Source: CBDAUN01 sp965200645 (GTDB lineage: Bacteria > Pseudomonadota > Gammaproteobacteria > Arenicellales > JAJDZL01). From it: 64,000 nucleotides of DNA. Position 1 is the first letter of the stretch. Every line of letters starts with the position of its first letter. The stretch is from assembly GCA_965200645.1 (NCBI GenBank), contig CBDAUN010000003.1:992001-1056000 (forward strand). Direction: 5' to 3'. Below the pieces are notes generated by a model. The model ran no database searches and was not told the origin of the DNA. It worked only from the letters and a program-made list of their open reading frames with translations. Below are positions 54,972 through 64,000 of the stretch, piece by piece. The position numbers and the translations under genes were made by a program.

Positions 54972-55694
54972 CTAACCCATAATTCGTGCATTGGTATACA
55001 CATCCTGCACGTCATCAACATTCTCTAATGCATCAAGGAGGTTCATAACGCGGTCGGCGGAATTACTGTCAAGTTCTATAGTGGATTCGGCCCGGTGTTC
55101 AATTTTTGCTTCATCATATTCGATTCCGGCATCATCTACGGCCTGTAGTACTGAGGGAAAGTTTTCTGGTGCTGAAATTATTTCAATGGATCCGTCTTCT
55201 GCGATATCCATATCATCACCACCAGCTGATGCCAGCAAATCCATAACAACTTCTTCGTCATGCCCAGGCGGTAGTTGAATTACACCGATGCGACTAAACA
55301 TATAAGACACCGAACCTTCAGTGCCCAAATTCCCGCCATACTTAGATAAAGCGTGCCTCACTTCGCCTACAGTTCGATTGCGATTGTCCGTAGAACATTC
55401 AATGAGCATCGCCACTCCGCTGGGGCCATAGCCCTCATAGTAGACATCCTGATAATCGTCACCACCAGTTTCTCCTGCTCCCCGTTGCACGGCACGAGTG
55501 ATGACCTCACGCGACATGTTTGCTGCCAGTGCCTTATCGATCGCCGAGCGCAATCTTGGGTTTCCTTCCGGGTCGGAACCGGATTTTGCAGCAACGGCAA
55601 TCTCTCGAATCAGTTTAGAAAATAACTTTCCACGTCGACCATCTTGGGCAGCTTTTCGAAATCGAATGTTTGCCCATTTACTGTGCCCTGCCAT
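54972..55694 (-). CDS. yebC: YebC/TACO1-family protein
   Basis: A 240-residue YebC protein. ATG 55694 is chosen because the conserved N-terminus AGHSKWANIRFRKAAQD starts there; the frame extends upstream without support. Other conserved parts are FSKLIREIAVAAKSG and YEGYGPSGVAMLIE. Family members relieve ribosome stalling on proline-rich sequences and have been described as transcription regulators. It heads the yebC-ruvCAB-ybgC-tol series. Confidence 0.94.
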   Translation of the reverse strand: MAGHSKWANIRFRKAAQDGRRGKLFSKLIREIAVAAKSGSDPEGNPRLRSAIDKALAANMSREVITRAVQRGAGETGGDDYQDVYYEGYGPSGVAMLIECSTDNRNRTVGEVRHALSKYGGNLGTEGSVSYMFSRIGVIQLPPGHDEEVVMDLLASAGGDDMDIAEDGSIEIISAPENFPSVLQAVDDAGIEYDEAKIEHRAESTIELDSNSADRVMNLLDALENVDDVQDVYTNARIMG

Positions 55695-56532
55695 AGAAGT
55701 TGAGTGTAGAAGCAGTAAAGTAGGAAATAGCAATATTATAGCACCGTACAACTACCTGCCACGAGGGTGAAACTGGCCACTTTAGCAATCGAACCGTCCG
55801 TTGAGTTACAATCACACTAAGAAGACTTCGCACCGGATGACACTCAATCGGTATGGCGGGTGTCGCAAGTAAATCAGCGTAAAACTTGGGACGCTGATAC
55901 AAGGAACAAGATCGAAACTATAGAAAAGGCTACATAAATCATATAACTTTGTGTTGCGTTATCAAATTCTCTTAAAACATCGATTCAATTTGGCACATTA
56001 TTCATAAGCACTAGGGATAATTGTTTAAGAGCCCTTATCTGCTGGTTAAACATAATTCAACTTAATTCACTCATGAATCAATTCAGTATGATTAATCCTT
56101 TCGTATCTTTCACTTAACACCTCCTGAGCGTGATGTCTTCGATTATTAGCAAAGTTCTATTAAAAGAAGTCGGCACAATGTGTGACAACTTAAGGCTTAG
56201 CTATCCAATCCAGCATTGCAATTAAATGGAGTTGCTGATGGTAAACAAAAGGAATTATTGAAGTTCGGACTAGGAACGTTTCTATAAATGGCAAGAATCA
56301 AAATCCGATGTTAAGTGTTAGCAAAACCTATTCAGCAAACACAGAAGTCCCACAAGACAACTCCATATTGGGAGTCAATAAATTCGAATTTGGCAAATTA
56401 GTTTCTGTACAACTAGGCGTGTAGCCTAATAATCTAAGTATCTCCAAATAATTCGCAAGAAAAAATTTTACTTGTCTGCTTTAATTGATAACTTTCTGAA
56501 ATTGAAAATAAGCAACATTTGGTCAAAATTTA
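55695..56532. other. Long intergenic region between yebC and the pcaD-like gene
   Basis: 838 bases between divergently transcribed genes, in a place where gammaproteobacteria usually have yebC close to aspS/nudB. A potential hairpin (GACACTC with GGGTGTC, one G-U pair) lies at 55839-55864. The rest is AT-rich and holds no reading frame, tRNA or repeat I can support. It must carry the promoter of the yebC-ruv-tol series and that of the pcaD-like gene. Confidence 0.4.
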
Positions 56533-57321
56533 ATGAAAACTTTGGCAAATGACATAAACATTTATTTTCGCCTGACAGGGAAGATGGACGGGGCGACAGT
56601 CGCTTTGAGTCATTCGCTCGGTTCCAGTTCAAGCATGTGGGAACCACAATTGAGTCTTCTGGAGTCCGAATTCAGAGTACTTCGAATTGATACTCGCGGT
56701 CACGGCGATTCGGCGGTTCCGGCCGGACCTTACAGCATGGATATGCTGGTGGATGATGCCATAGGTTTGTTGGATGCTCTCCACATCGAGCAATTTCATT
56801 GGGTTGGATTGTCCATGGGCGGAATGATTGGTCAAGGACTCGCACTTCGCGCCCCAGAAAGGCTGCATAGTTTGGCACTGTGCAACACAATGGCCGTCGT
56901 GCCAAATGAAGCAAAGGAAACCTGGAAACAAAGGATCAAGGCTGGTGAGCAATTTGGCACTGCTAAATTAGTCGACTTCGCGATGGAGCGATGGTTTACT
57001 GAGCACTACCGAAACCAAAACAATGAAATTTACCAAATGATTCGAAATCAATTTTTGGATACTTCGATTACTGGGTATGTGGGCTGCTGTCACGCCATTT
57101 TCAATCTTAACTATCTTAACCAACTTGAAACAATCAAAGTCCCAACCCACATCATTGCTGGCGAGTTAGACCTCGCAACTCCAGTGTCGGAATCAGTAAA
57201 AATGAAGGAACGAATTCCAAATTCAACCATGGAAGTCATCCCGGGCGCAACTCATCTGTCAAATATTGAAACTGCAGAAATATTCAATGCGTCCTTGCTG
57301 AATTTTCTTAAATCTGTATAG
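56533..57321 (+). CDS. Alpha/beta hydrolase, 3-oxoadipate enol-lactonase-like
   Basis: A 262-residue alpha/beta hydrolase. The nucleophile elbow GLSMGGMIGQ lies near 95-104 with Ser97, an acid-residue segment IIAGELDLATPVSE follows, and the His is in PGATHLSNIE near the end. Overall it most resembles PcaD, which opens 3-oxoadipate enol-lactone in the protocatechuate/catechol route, but no other pca genes are present. It sits alone on the plus strand between minus-strand housekeeping genes and its stop abuts the nudB stop, so it looks inserted into a conserved block. Confidence 0.75.
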   Translation: MKTLANDINIYFRLTGKMDGATVALSHSLGSSSSMWEPQLSLLESEFRVLRIDTRGHGDSAVPAGPYSMDMLVDDAIGLLDALHIEQFHWVGLSMGGMIGQGLALRAPERLHSLALCNTMAVVPNEAKETWKQRIKAGEQFGTAKLVDFAMERWFTEHYRNQNNEIYQMIRNQFLDTSITGYVGCCHAIFNLNYLNQLETIKVPTHIIAGELDLATPVSESVKMKERIPNSTMEVIPGATHLSNIETAEIFNASLLNFLKSV

Positions 57322-57777
57322 TCATTTCTGAGACTGTAAGATCTCGTCCCTTACTAGTTCCAGAGCCTTGCGGTTTGACCAGGACCAAACTGATTCGATT
57401 GCCGAATCAATTGGTTCCCAACGATAGTCACTGTGCTCTGTCGGGTCAAGTTCTATATCACAGGGTCCGCTTAGTTTGATGGAAAACATGTGCTCTACGT
57501 TGTAGACTACACCACTTGGGTATCGTCGTCTGTATTCTGGCAAAATCTCGTATTTGAACTGCCACTTCCAATCTTGCAACTGTGATGGCGCAACCTGTAT
57601 GCCAGTCTCTTCCTGGAGTTCTCTTACAGCAGCCAGTGGCTTGGATGCCTCGTCCCACTTCATGCTGCCGGTAATTGACTGCCAAAACTCTCTTGGAGGA
57701 AGTCGTTTCAAAAGCAGTGTTTCACCCAACTGCGTATAAACCACCAAGAGAACTGATACAGGTCGCTTATATTGCAA
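57322..57777 (-). CDS. nudB: Dihydroneopterin triphosphate pyrophosphatase-like Nudix hydrolase
   Basis: A 151-residue Nudix protein. The Nudix box G-x5-E-x7-REUxEExGU is met by GSMKWDEASKPLAAVRELQE followed by ETGI at about residues 37-60. Its position beside aspS matches nudB, which removes pyrophosphate from dihydroneopterin triphosphate in folate synthesis. It converges with the pcaD-like gene without a gap. Confidence 0.85.
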   Translation of the reverse strand: MQYKRPVSVLLVVYTQLGETLLLKRLPPREFWQSITGSMKWDEASKPLAAVRELQEETGIQVAPSQLQDWKWQFKYEILPEYRRRYPSGVVYNVEHMFSIKLSGPCDIELDPTEHSDYRWEPIDSAIESVWSWSNRKALELVRDEILQSQK

Positions 57778-57830
57778 TTGACTGAGCGATAAGAGCTAAA
57801 CTGCGTTTAATTGGGCAACGCAGATTAACT

Positions 57831-59624
57831 TTAGGTACTGCGTGCCTGAGGTGCCGACTTAATGCGCAAATCCAATTCGTCAAGTTGGTCAGAACCAATT
57901 TCATTAGGTGCCTGTGTTAAGGCGCAATAGGCTCGCTGAGTTTTAGGGAAAGCAATGACATCACGAATTGATTCTTCACCTGCAAATAATGCACAGATCC
58001 GATCAATTCCAAATGCGATTCCTCCATGCGGTGGTGCACCGGTTTGTAGAGCTTCCAGTAAAAATCCGAACTTCTCATTAACCTCTTCATCTGATAAACC
58101 CAAAAGTTGGAAAATCTTGCGCTGTATATCCACTCGATGATTTCGGATTGAACCTCCTCCAATTTCGATTCCGTTCAGTACCAAGTCATAAGCGCGTGAA
58201 TTAAGATTTTCGAGGTTTCCTTCAAACTGTTCGATCGATTTCAAATTTGGAGAAGTAAAAGGATGATGTGTAGAGTGCCAGCGTTTCTCTTTTTCGTCGT
58301 ACTCAAATAACGGAAAGTCCACAATCCACAATAGATGCCAACCATCCTCCAAGAGTTTCAGATCAACCGCCAACTTATCCCGTAAGGCTGCCAGTGAAGG
58401 ATTGACGATAGATGCTTTGTCCGCTCCGAAAAACACCAAATCACCCGTTTCGCAAGAAGTGACCTGTAGAATTTGTTCAATCGCGTTATCCGACAGAAAC
58501 TTCAAAATTGGAGACTGTAATCCATCCCGTCCCAGTTGTCGGTCATTGACTTTGATGTAAGCAAGACCCTTGGCACCGTAACCGCCAACAAAGCTGGTGT
58601 ATTCGTCGATTTGCAACCGCGTCAGACTAGCACCGCCCGGTACATTTAAAGCGGCCACCCGACCACCTTTCAAATTAGCAGCGCGCTTGAAGACCTGAAA
58701 TTCTTCCTCGCGCATTACGTCGGTCAATTCCGTCAATTCCAGAGGATTGCGCAAATCAGGGCGATCCGTGCCAAAACGTCGAATTGCCTCAGAGTGACTC
58801 ATCCTAGGCAAAGACTCAGGTACACTAACTCCTAAAACATTCATAAATACCTGAGTAAACATTTGTTCCATCAAAGACATGACGTCGGTCTCGTTGACGA
58901 ACGCCATCTCGACATCCAACTGGGTAAATTCAGGCTGACGGTCGGCACGCAGATCTTCATCACGAAAGCATCGAACAATTTGATAGTACCGTTCAAATCC
59001 TGAAATTACCAGCATTTGCTTGAACATCTGAGGAGACTGAGGTAAAGCATAGAAGCTTCCAGTGTGTACTCTACTCGGCACCACATAGTCCCGAGCCCCT
59101 TCGGGAGTAGAACGAGTGAGCATTGGCGTTTCGATATCCACAAACTCGTTGCCATCCAAAAAATTTCGAATTTCCCGAACGACTTGATGGCGCAAGCGGA
59201 TGTTTCGCTGCATTTTGCCTCGACGCAAGTCGACATATCTGTATTTCAAGCGCAGAGATTCGTTGACGTCAGCCTCGTCCAGTAAAAACGGCAGGTGGCT
59301 GACTTGATTCAATATTTCTATACTGTCCGCCACAATTTCAACCATGCCAGTCGGCAAGTTTGGATTTTCCGTACCCTCGGGTCTAATGCGTACCCAACCT
59401 TGAACAGCAATCACGTACTCTGATCTAACCGCTTCAGCGACCGAAAAACTGTCGGGGTGACTTGGGTCTGCGACAACCTGAACGATCCCACTAGAGTCAC
59501 GCAAGTCAATAAATACCACTCCGCCGTGGTCTCTGCGACTGTTTACCCAACCACAAACACTCACCGTCTCATCGCAATGAGACTCCGATATTTGCGAGCA
59601 CTGATGGCTACGCATACTATTCAT
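57831..59624 (-). CDS. aspS: Aspartyl-tRNA synthetase
   Basis: A 597-residue class IIb synthetase of the bacterial type. The N-terminal anticodon-binding OB domain (VCGWVNSRRDHGGVVFIDLR) is followed by motif 2 (RCFRDEDLRADRQPEFTQLD), the bacterial GAD insertion domain and motif 3 (GIAFGIDRICALFAG). ATG 59624 is used, with ATG 59615 also possible. It attaches aspartate to tRNA-Asp. It lies downstream of fmdB and upstream of nudB on the same strand. Confidence 0.96.
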   Translation of the reverse strand: MNSMRSHQCSQISESHCDETVSVCGWVNSRRDHGGVVFIDLRDSSGIVQVVADPSHPDSFSVAEAVRSEYVIAVQGWVRIRPEGTENPNLPTGMVEIVADSIEILNQVSHLPFLLDEADVNESLRLKYRYVDLRRGKMQRNIRLRHQVVREIRNFLDGNEFVDIETPMLTRSTPEGARDYVVPSRVHTGSFYALPQSPQMFKQMLVISGFERYYQIVRCFRDEDLRADRQPEFTQLDVEMAFVNETDVMSLMEQMFTQVFMNVLGVSVPESLPRMSHSEAIRRFGTDRPDLRNPLELTELTDVMREEEFQVFKRAANLKGGRVAALNVPGGASLTRLQIDEYTSFVGGYGAKGLAYIKVNDRQLGRDGLQSPILKFLSDNAIEQILQVTSCETGDLVFFGADKASIVNPSLAALRDKLAVDLKLLEDGWHLLWIVDFPLFEYDEKEKRWHSTHHPFTSPNLKSIEQFEGNLENLNSRAYDLVLNGIEIGGGSIRNHRVDIQRKIFQLLGLSDEEVNEKFGFLLEALQTGAPPHGGIAFGIDRICALFAGEESIRDVIAFPKTQRAYCALTQAPNEIGSDQLDELDLRIKSAPQARST

Positions 59625-59649
59625 TAAGAGGATTGCACCAAACGCTTGA

Positions 59650-59979
59650 TCAAGCAGTTGAATCTGAAGCCGAACTAGAAGAGGATTCTTTTACTTTAGA
59701 TGATTTTTCTTTGACCTTTGGCGAGTCTTCTGACTTGGACTCCGATTCAGTATTCGCCTTTTCAGATTTAGCATCCTTGGAATCTTTTTTCTTATCTTTG
59801 TTCTTAAAGTCAGTTTCGTACCAGCCTGTCCCCTTCAAATGAAAAGCGGCGGCCGAAAGCTTCAAGCGCAACTCAGCAGCTCTGCATTGTGGGCATTCAA
59901 CCAATGCAGCTTCACTAATGCCCTGGAGCATTTCAAATTCGTACTCGCAGGAACTGCATTGATACTCATATATAGGCAT
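59650..59979 (-). CDS. FmdB-type zinc-ribbon regulatory protein
   Basis: A 109-residue small protein. The N-terminal zinc ribbon is MPIYEYQCSSCEYEFEM with a second CPQC pair near residue 34, the hallmark of the FmdB/CxxC-CxxC family. The last 45 residues are a Lys/Asp/Ser/Glu-rich disordered tail. It is often found just upstream of aspS in proteobacteria, as here. Its function is unclear despite the 'regulatory' name. Confidence 0.9.
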   Translation of the reverse strand: MPIYEYQCSSCEYEFEMLQGISEAALVECPQCRAAELRLKLSAAAFHLKGTGWYETDFKNKDKKKDSKDAKSEKANTESESKSEDSPKVKEKSSKVKESSSSSASDSTA

Positions 59980-60063
59980 GTTTGGAGCCTTAAGTGAATA
60001 AAGAAACTACTGCTGAATTGGCGACTTGTGAACAAAAAGGCAAGTATATGCGATTATTGTTCT

Positions 60064-61420
60064 CTAGTTGCCGCCAACCGCCATGCGTTCCAGAAGAATC
60101 GAACCTGTTCGAATCGAGCGTCGCGGGTCAGCATCGTTGCCTACCGCTACTATCGACTTGAACATATCACGCAAATTACCGGCGACTGTCAGTTCTTCAA
60201 CAGGATACTTAATTTCCCCGTTTTCCACCCAGAAGCCGTTTGCACCCCGAGAATAATCTCCGGTAACCAAATTGATTCCAAAACCAATAAAGTCTGTCAC
60301 TAACAATCCGGTATCCATTTGCCGAATTAGGTCTTCAAAGTTTTGCTGACTAGAATCTATAGTAAGGTTTGAGGTACCGCTTGCATTTCCGGTAGTTTCC
60401 ATGCCAAGTTTGCGTGCCGAATACGTATCCAACACATAGCCTTGCACTACCCCATCGGTCACAATATCTCTACTGTTGGTAGCAACGCCTTCAACATCGA
60501 AAACCTTACCGCCAATTGATCGCTTTAGATGAGGCTGTTCATAAATTCTCACCCACTCAGGAAACACTTGCGTTCCAATACTATCGACCAAAAAAGTCGT
60601 GCCCCGATAAAGAGCACTGCCACTTATTGCTTTAATAAAAGTTGATAATAAAGATGCAGCAACCGGTGCCTCAATGAGAACAGGCACCTCACAGGTTTTG
60701 ATTCGCTGGGCGTCTAACTTTCTTAGCGTACGCTGAGCAGCAGTACGTCCAACCAACTCCGGTGAATCCAATTGGTCAAATTCACGTGCCGATGTAAACC
60801 AATAGCCATTTTGCATGCCCGCTGCAGACTCTCCAATGACAACACAGCCCAATGAGTGATTACTGCCCGATACACTAGCCAAGAATCCGCTAGAGTTGCC
60901 TAATGCGGTAAACTTTGATGAAGTAGAAACCGTCGCACCATCGGAGTTGACAATTCTATCGTCTTCGCTACGAGCTGCATTCTCGCATTTCAAAGCAATT
61001 TCCAACGCCTGCTCGCGACCCAAGTCCCACGGGTGGTACAGTTCAAGGTCAGGAAACTGTGTGGCAAGTTTATCCTTTGGCGGTAGACCGTTGTACGGGT
61101 CTTGAGCGGTATACTTGGCGATTGAACATGCCGCTGCCACAGTGTCACGAATGGCCTGTTCACTAAACTCAGACGTAGCAGCTACTCCTGAACTTTTACC
61201 AAAGAGTACCTTAACGGCGAGTTTCTTTGCTGTTTTCGTGCTCTACCGTCTCAACTTCCCCTAGTCGTACGGTCAAGTCGTAGGAAAAAGAGCGAGACGC
61301 TATGGCTGATATTTCCGAGGCGCCATCACCAGACGCATAATCGAGTGCCTGGGAGACAATTGACTGTAGTTCGTAATCAAAATCCACAGTTGCTGGCGTT
61401 TCTTGGACTAGATTGTTCAT
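60064..61420 (-). pseudogene. pmbA: PmbA/TldE metalloprotease component, with one-base frameshift
   Basis: The TldD partner PmbA (TldE), which together degrade unfolded peptides and process RiPP precursors. The gene starts at ATG 61420, seven bases after tldD, and reads SYDLTVRLGEVETVEHENSK. It then shifts frame at the AAA run 61222-61224 and would stop at a TAA at 61211. Removing one A restores LAVKVLFGKSSGVAATSEFS and EQAIRDTVAAACSIAKYT, and the frame then stays open to 60064. The whole would be about 451 residues, normal length. It is either a genuine mutation or a base-calling error; all other parts look intact. Confidence 0.85.
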
Positions 61421-61427
61421 AAATCTA

Positions 61428-62873
61428 CTAAACCTGAGCACCGCCGACGGTAATACCATCAATTCGCATTGTCGGTTGACCGACTCCCACCGGTACAGAT
61501 TGACCCTCCTTTCCGCATGTTCCGATGCCAGAATCCATCTGCAGGTCATTGCCAACCATGGAAACCTTGGTCATCGTATCGGGACCATTTCCAATTAATG
61601 TTGCACCCTTTAAGGGGTAGGTAATTTTGCCTTTCTGTATTCGATAAGCCTCGCTTGCGGAAAACGAAAAATTACCTGATGTAATGTCCACAGACCCACC
61701 CGCAAAAGTTACTGCATAAATTCCGTCTTCTACTGATTCCACAATTTCTTCGTGAGTTGACTCGCCCGGTAGCATGTAGGTGTTCGTCATTCTGGTCATC
61801 GGCAGATGAGCGTAGGATTCACGACGACCGTTTCCTGTCGGTTCCTGTTTCATCAACCTGGCATTGGTAAGATCTTGCATATATCCCTTCAATATTCCCT
61901 GCTCAATCAGCACGGTACACTGAGTTTGAGTGCCTTCATCATCCAAACTCAGAGAACCTCGACGATTTACAATGGTTCCATCGTCAACAATGGTGCACAA
62001 TTCGGATGCCACCTTTTCTCCAACTCGATCTGAATACGCAGAAAGCCCCTTGCGATTAAAGTCGCCTTCAAGTCCATGTCCGACGGCTTCATGCAGCAAA
62101 ATCCCCGGCCATCCGGGACCAAGTACCACAGTCATTGAACCGGCCGGTGATTCTACGGCATCCAAGTTTACAATCGCTTGTCTAGCTGCCTCTTTCGCAT
62201 ATGCCAGTGCGCGGTCGGACTCAATAAAATAATCAAAGCGTGTTCTGCCTCCACCACCGTAACTTCCCGACTCCCTGCGACCGTTTTGCTCAGCGATCAC
62301 GGTGACATTTAGACGAATGAGAGGACGCAAATCTGCCGCAACCTTCCCATCTAAACGGGCCACCAAGATGATTTCGTAAGTACCCATCAAATCAACTATT
62401 ACTTGTTTGATTCGGGAGTCATAATCTCGTGCCGCCTGCTCTACTTTGTGCATTAGAGCAATCTTGTCTTTTTCAGATACGTTACGCAGTGGATCCTCGC
62501 AATGGTATAGCGAAGGATGATTACTTGACTGATTCAGTGGTTCTGGAAGGTTGCTTATACCAATTCCGTGAGCAATCCCCCGTGCTGACTTGGCTGCCGA
62601 TGTCAAAGCGGGAATGGTTAAGTCATCAGAAAACGCAAAACCTGTCTTGTCGTCACTGACGGCTCTCAGTCCGACTCCTTGATCTAAGCCAAAACTACCG
62701 CTCTTTACGATACCCTCTTCCAATCTCCAACTTTCACTTCGCTGGTATTGAAAGTACGCATCTGCATGATCAATGCTCTTACCGCCCAGATGACCAAGCA
62801 AACGATCAAGTTCTATTTCGCTGACACCCACTGGTTCCAGTAAGGTGTTTCGTGCTGTATCTAAATACGACAA
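61428..62873 (-). CDS. tldD: Metalloprotease TldD
   Basis: A 481-residue TldD protein, the zinc-carrying subunit of the TldD/TldE protease. The metal site is HEAVGHGLEGD (HExxxH) near residues 257-267, and further conserved parts are RGSLSLDDEGT and TGIGTCGKEGQSVPVGVGQP, the latter read here as SGIGTCGKEGQS. It pairs with PmbA, whose gene begins seven bases later. It is downstream of the nit2-like gene, a usual gammaproteobacterial order. Confidence 0.94.
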   Translation of the reverse strand: MSYLDTARNTLLEPVGVSEIELDRLLGHLGGKSIDHADAYFQYQRSESWRLEEGIVKSGSFGLDQGVGLRAVSDDKTGFAFSDDLTIPALTSAAKSARGIAHGIGISNLPEPLNQSSNHPSLYHCEDPLRNVSEKDKIALMHKVEQAARDYDSRIKQVIVDLMGTYEIILVARLDGKVAADLRPLIRLNVTVIAEQNGRRESGSYGGGGRTRFDYFIESDRALAYAKEAARQAIVNLDAVESPAGSMTVVLGPGWPGILLHEAVGHGLEGDFNRKGLSAYSDRVGEKVASELCTIVDDGTIVNRRGSLSLDDEGTQTQCTVLIEQGILKGYMQDLTNARLMKQEPTGNGRRESYAHLPMTRMTNTYMLPGESTHEEIVESVEDGIYAVTFAGGSVDITSGNFSFSASEAYRIQKGKITYPLKGATLIGNGPDTMTKVSMVGNDLQMDSGIGTCGKEGQSVPVGVGQPTMRIDGITVGGAQV

Positions 62874-63157
62874 AATAAATTTATCCTCAAGTGTGGAATT
62901 AACCCGCTGAAAAGTTGAACCTCTATGTCTCGTTAACCATTAAGACCTGCAAAAGGCCATGAAGTTCAGCAACTGAAGATTATCATTGTATCTCAATCCA
63001 TGCGACCATAACTAAATCGACATTTTCGTGACTGGTCAGCTTCTGTTCGTCATCCAAGATAAATGATTCAATTTAATTTCAAATCACTGACTTTATGTTA
63101 TAAGCTATTGATTTAATTTATTATTTTTAGATATCAACTGCAACTCGATTGGATTCT
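62874..63157. other. Intergenic region between nit2 and tldD
   Basis: 284 AT-rich bases between two minus-strand genes. It should contain the tldD-pmbA promoter. No structure or coding relic was found. Confidence 0.35.
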
Positions 63158-63979
63158 TCACGCCATCTCTTTTGAAACTTGCACTTCTGAAAACTGATGT
63201 GAATTCCCCGCAAATTGCCGTCTCAATTGCTGGCACTTGTCAACTTCGATGTCATGCACAATGACCCCTTCACCATCAGCCTGATGCTCCAATACCATGC
63301 CCCACGGATCGATAATCAATGAATGACCAAAAGTTCGGCGACCGCTTGGATGGTAGCCATACTGTGCCGGCGCAACAACATAGGCAAAGTTTTCAACTGC
63401 TCGGGCTCTCAGCAGGATTTCCCAATGACTGCGTCCTGTGGTGTAGGCAAACGCCGAAGGAACTACAAAGCACTGCGCTTGAAGAACTGTAAGCCTGCGA
63501 TATAGCTCCGGAAACCGTACGTCGTAACAAATCGTTAACCCAATTTTTCCAGCTGGTGTATCAACTACTTTAAGTTCGCTGCCGGGTTCCGTATAACTGG
63601 ACTCACTATATTGTTCGTGGCTTCCAAGACTTACATCAAACAAATGAATTTTGTCGTAACGTGCCACTCGCTTCCCAGCAGCATCGTGAACAAAACTCGT
63701 ATTTCGCACCATATTTGGACGACTAGCCGGAGTAAAAACCCCCGCAGAAATTATCCAGATTTCGTTTTTAACTGCAATTTGCTCCAGGGCAGCTTCGATT
63801 CGGTCGCTGCAGGTTTTCAAGCGCTGACTTTCGTCTTTAGGCATCAACGCAAAACACTCAGGCAACACCGCGACGCGTGCACCGTGCTGCTTAGCCCTGC
63901 CAATCAGTTCGGCTGACTTAATGAGATTTGCCGACAAATCATTGCCAGCATTCAGTTGGATGGCAGCGACGCGTGTCAA
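63158..63979 (-). CDS. Carbon-nitrogen hydrolase (Nit2/omega-amidase-like)
   Basis: A nitrilase-superfamily amidase of about 273 residues with the Glu-Lys-Cys triad seen as VLPECFA, RYDKIHLFD and LTICYDVRFPELYR. The closest type is Nit2/YafV-Nit1-like, which hydrolyses alpha-ketoglutaramate or deaminated glutathione, a repair function. The start shown is TTG 63979, just before TRVAAIQLNAG. The frame is still open to the window edge, so an upstream start outside the window is possible. In many gammaproteobacteria the gene preceding it encodes the AsmA-like YhdP; its end may lie at the window edge. Confidence 0.87.
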   Translation of the reverse strand: MTRVAAIQLNAGNDLSANLIKSAELIGRAKQHGARVAVLPECFALMPKDESQRLKTCSDRIEAALEQIAVKNEIWIISAGVFTPASRPNMVRNTSFVHDAAGKRVARYDKIHLFDVSLGSHEQYSESSYTEPGSELKVVDTPAGKIGLTICYDVRFPELYRRLTVLQAQCFVVPSAFAYTTGRSHWEILLRARAVENFAYVVAPAQYGYHPSGRRTFGHSLIIDPWGMVLEHQADGEGVIVHDIEVDKCQQLRRQFAGNSHQFSEVQVSKEMA

Positions 63980-64000
63980 GAAGAAGTTCGAGATGCTTGA

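Noticed and set aside
1..64000. CRISPR array, tRNA or rRNA genes, phage integrase or attachment sites
   Set aside because: No spaced identical repeats, no tRNA cloverleaf or TTCGA-arm context in the gaps, no rRNA-like stretch and no integrase were recognised by reading; a covariance-model search would be decisive.

Overview
The window reads as chromosomal DNA of a moderately AT-rich, probably marine gammaproteobacterium. The strongest clue is the right third, where nudB, aspS, yebC, ruvC-ruvA-ruvB, ybgC, tolQ-tolR-tolA-tolB, pal and cpoB keep the gene order usual for gammaproteobacteria, followed by fmdB, pmbA, tldD and nit2. No rRNA, tRNA, CRISPR array or phage module was recognised. The taxon and habitat are inferences.

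Layout. 1-7.1 kb (all minus strand): a catabolic operon made of an MttB-family methyltransferase, a DUF849 beta-keto acid cleavage enzyme, a 2Fe-2S/FAD reductase, an SDR, a PaaA-like di-iron protein and the start of a gentisate-dioxygenase-like cupin cut by the window edge. A creatinase/ectoine-hydrolase-like M24 gene lies upstream. 7.7-13 kb: a PhyH dioxygenase, an ornithine-cyclodeaminase-family reductase, an AhpD-like protein, an isopenicillin-N-synthase-like oxygenase and an orphan pair of oligopeptide-type ABC permeases. 13-18.9 kb: a HAD phosphatase and qmoA-qmoB-hdrC-hdrB, the soluble electron-transfer version of Qmo in which HdrCB replaces QmoC. 19.1-21.3 kb: DUF898 and M48 membrane proteins.

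21.3-31.1 kb: a tetrahydromethanopterin C1 module. The minus-strand arm carries two ATP-grasp ligases, mch, mtdB and beta-RFAP synthase. The divergent plus-strand arm carries fhcB, fhcA, fhcD and fhcC. Together they oxidise methylene-H4MPT to formate and make part of the cofactor. fhcA has an apparent frameshift at its 5' end. A branched-chain aminotransferase follows.

32.2-40 kb is a damaged accessory segment. It holds an intact Rpn-family nuclease/transposase, a decayed copy of its 3' end, two copies of the aminotransferase 3' end, and a type ISP restriction-modification gene broken by three separate lesions. A further possible coding relic follows.

40-46.8 kb: aconitase X small and large subunits, divergent from a complete five-gene LIV-type amino-acid ABC importer. 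47-63.98 kb is the conserved envelope/DNA-repair/aspS block. Within it a pcaD-like hydrolase and an 838-base gap sit between yebC and nudB, and pmbA carries a one-base frameshift.

Taken together, the cell appears to import small nitrogenous solutes (LIV and Dpp-type permeases), remove methyl or acyl groups from them (MttB, BKACE, M24, AcnX, several oxygenases), oxidise C1 units through H4MPT, and possibly pass electrons from sulfur or other redox chemistry through QmoAB-HdrCB. Substrates are not fixed by sequence alone.
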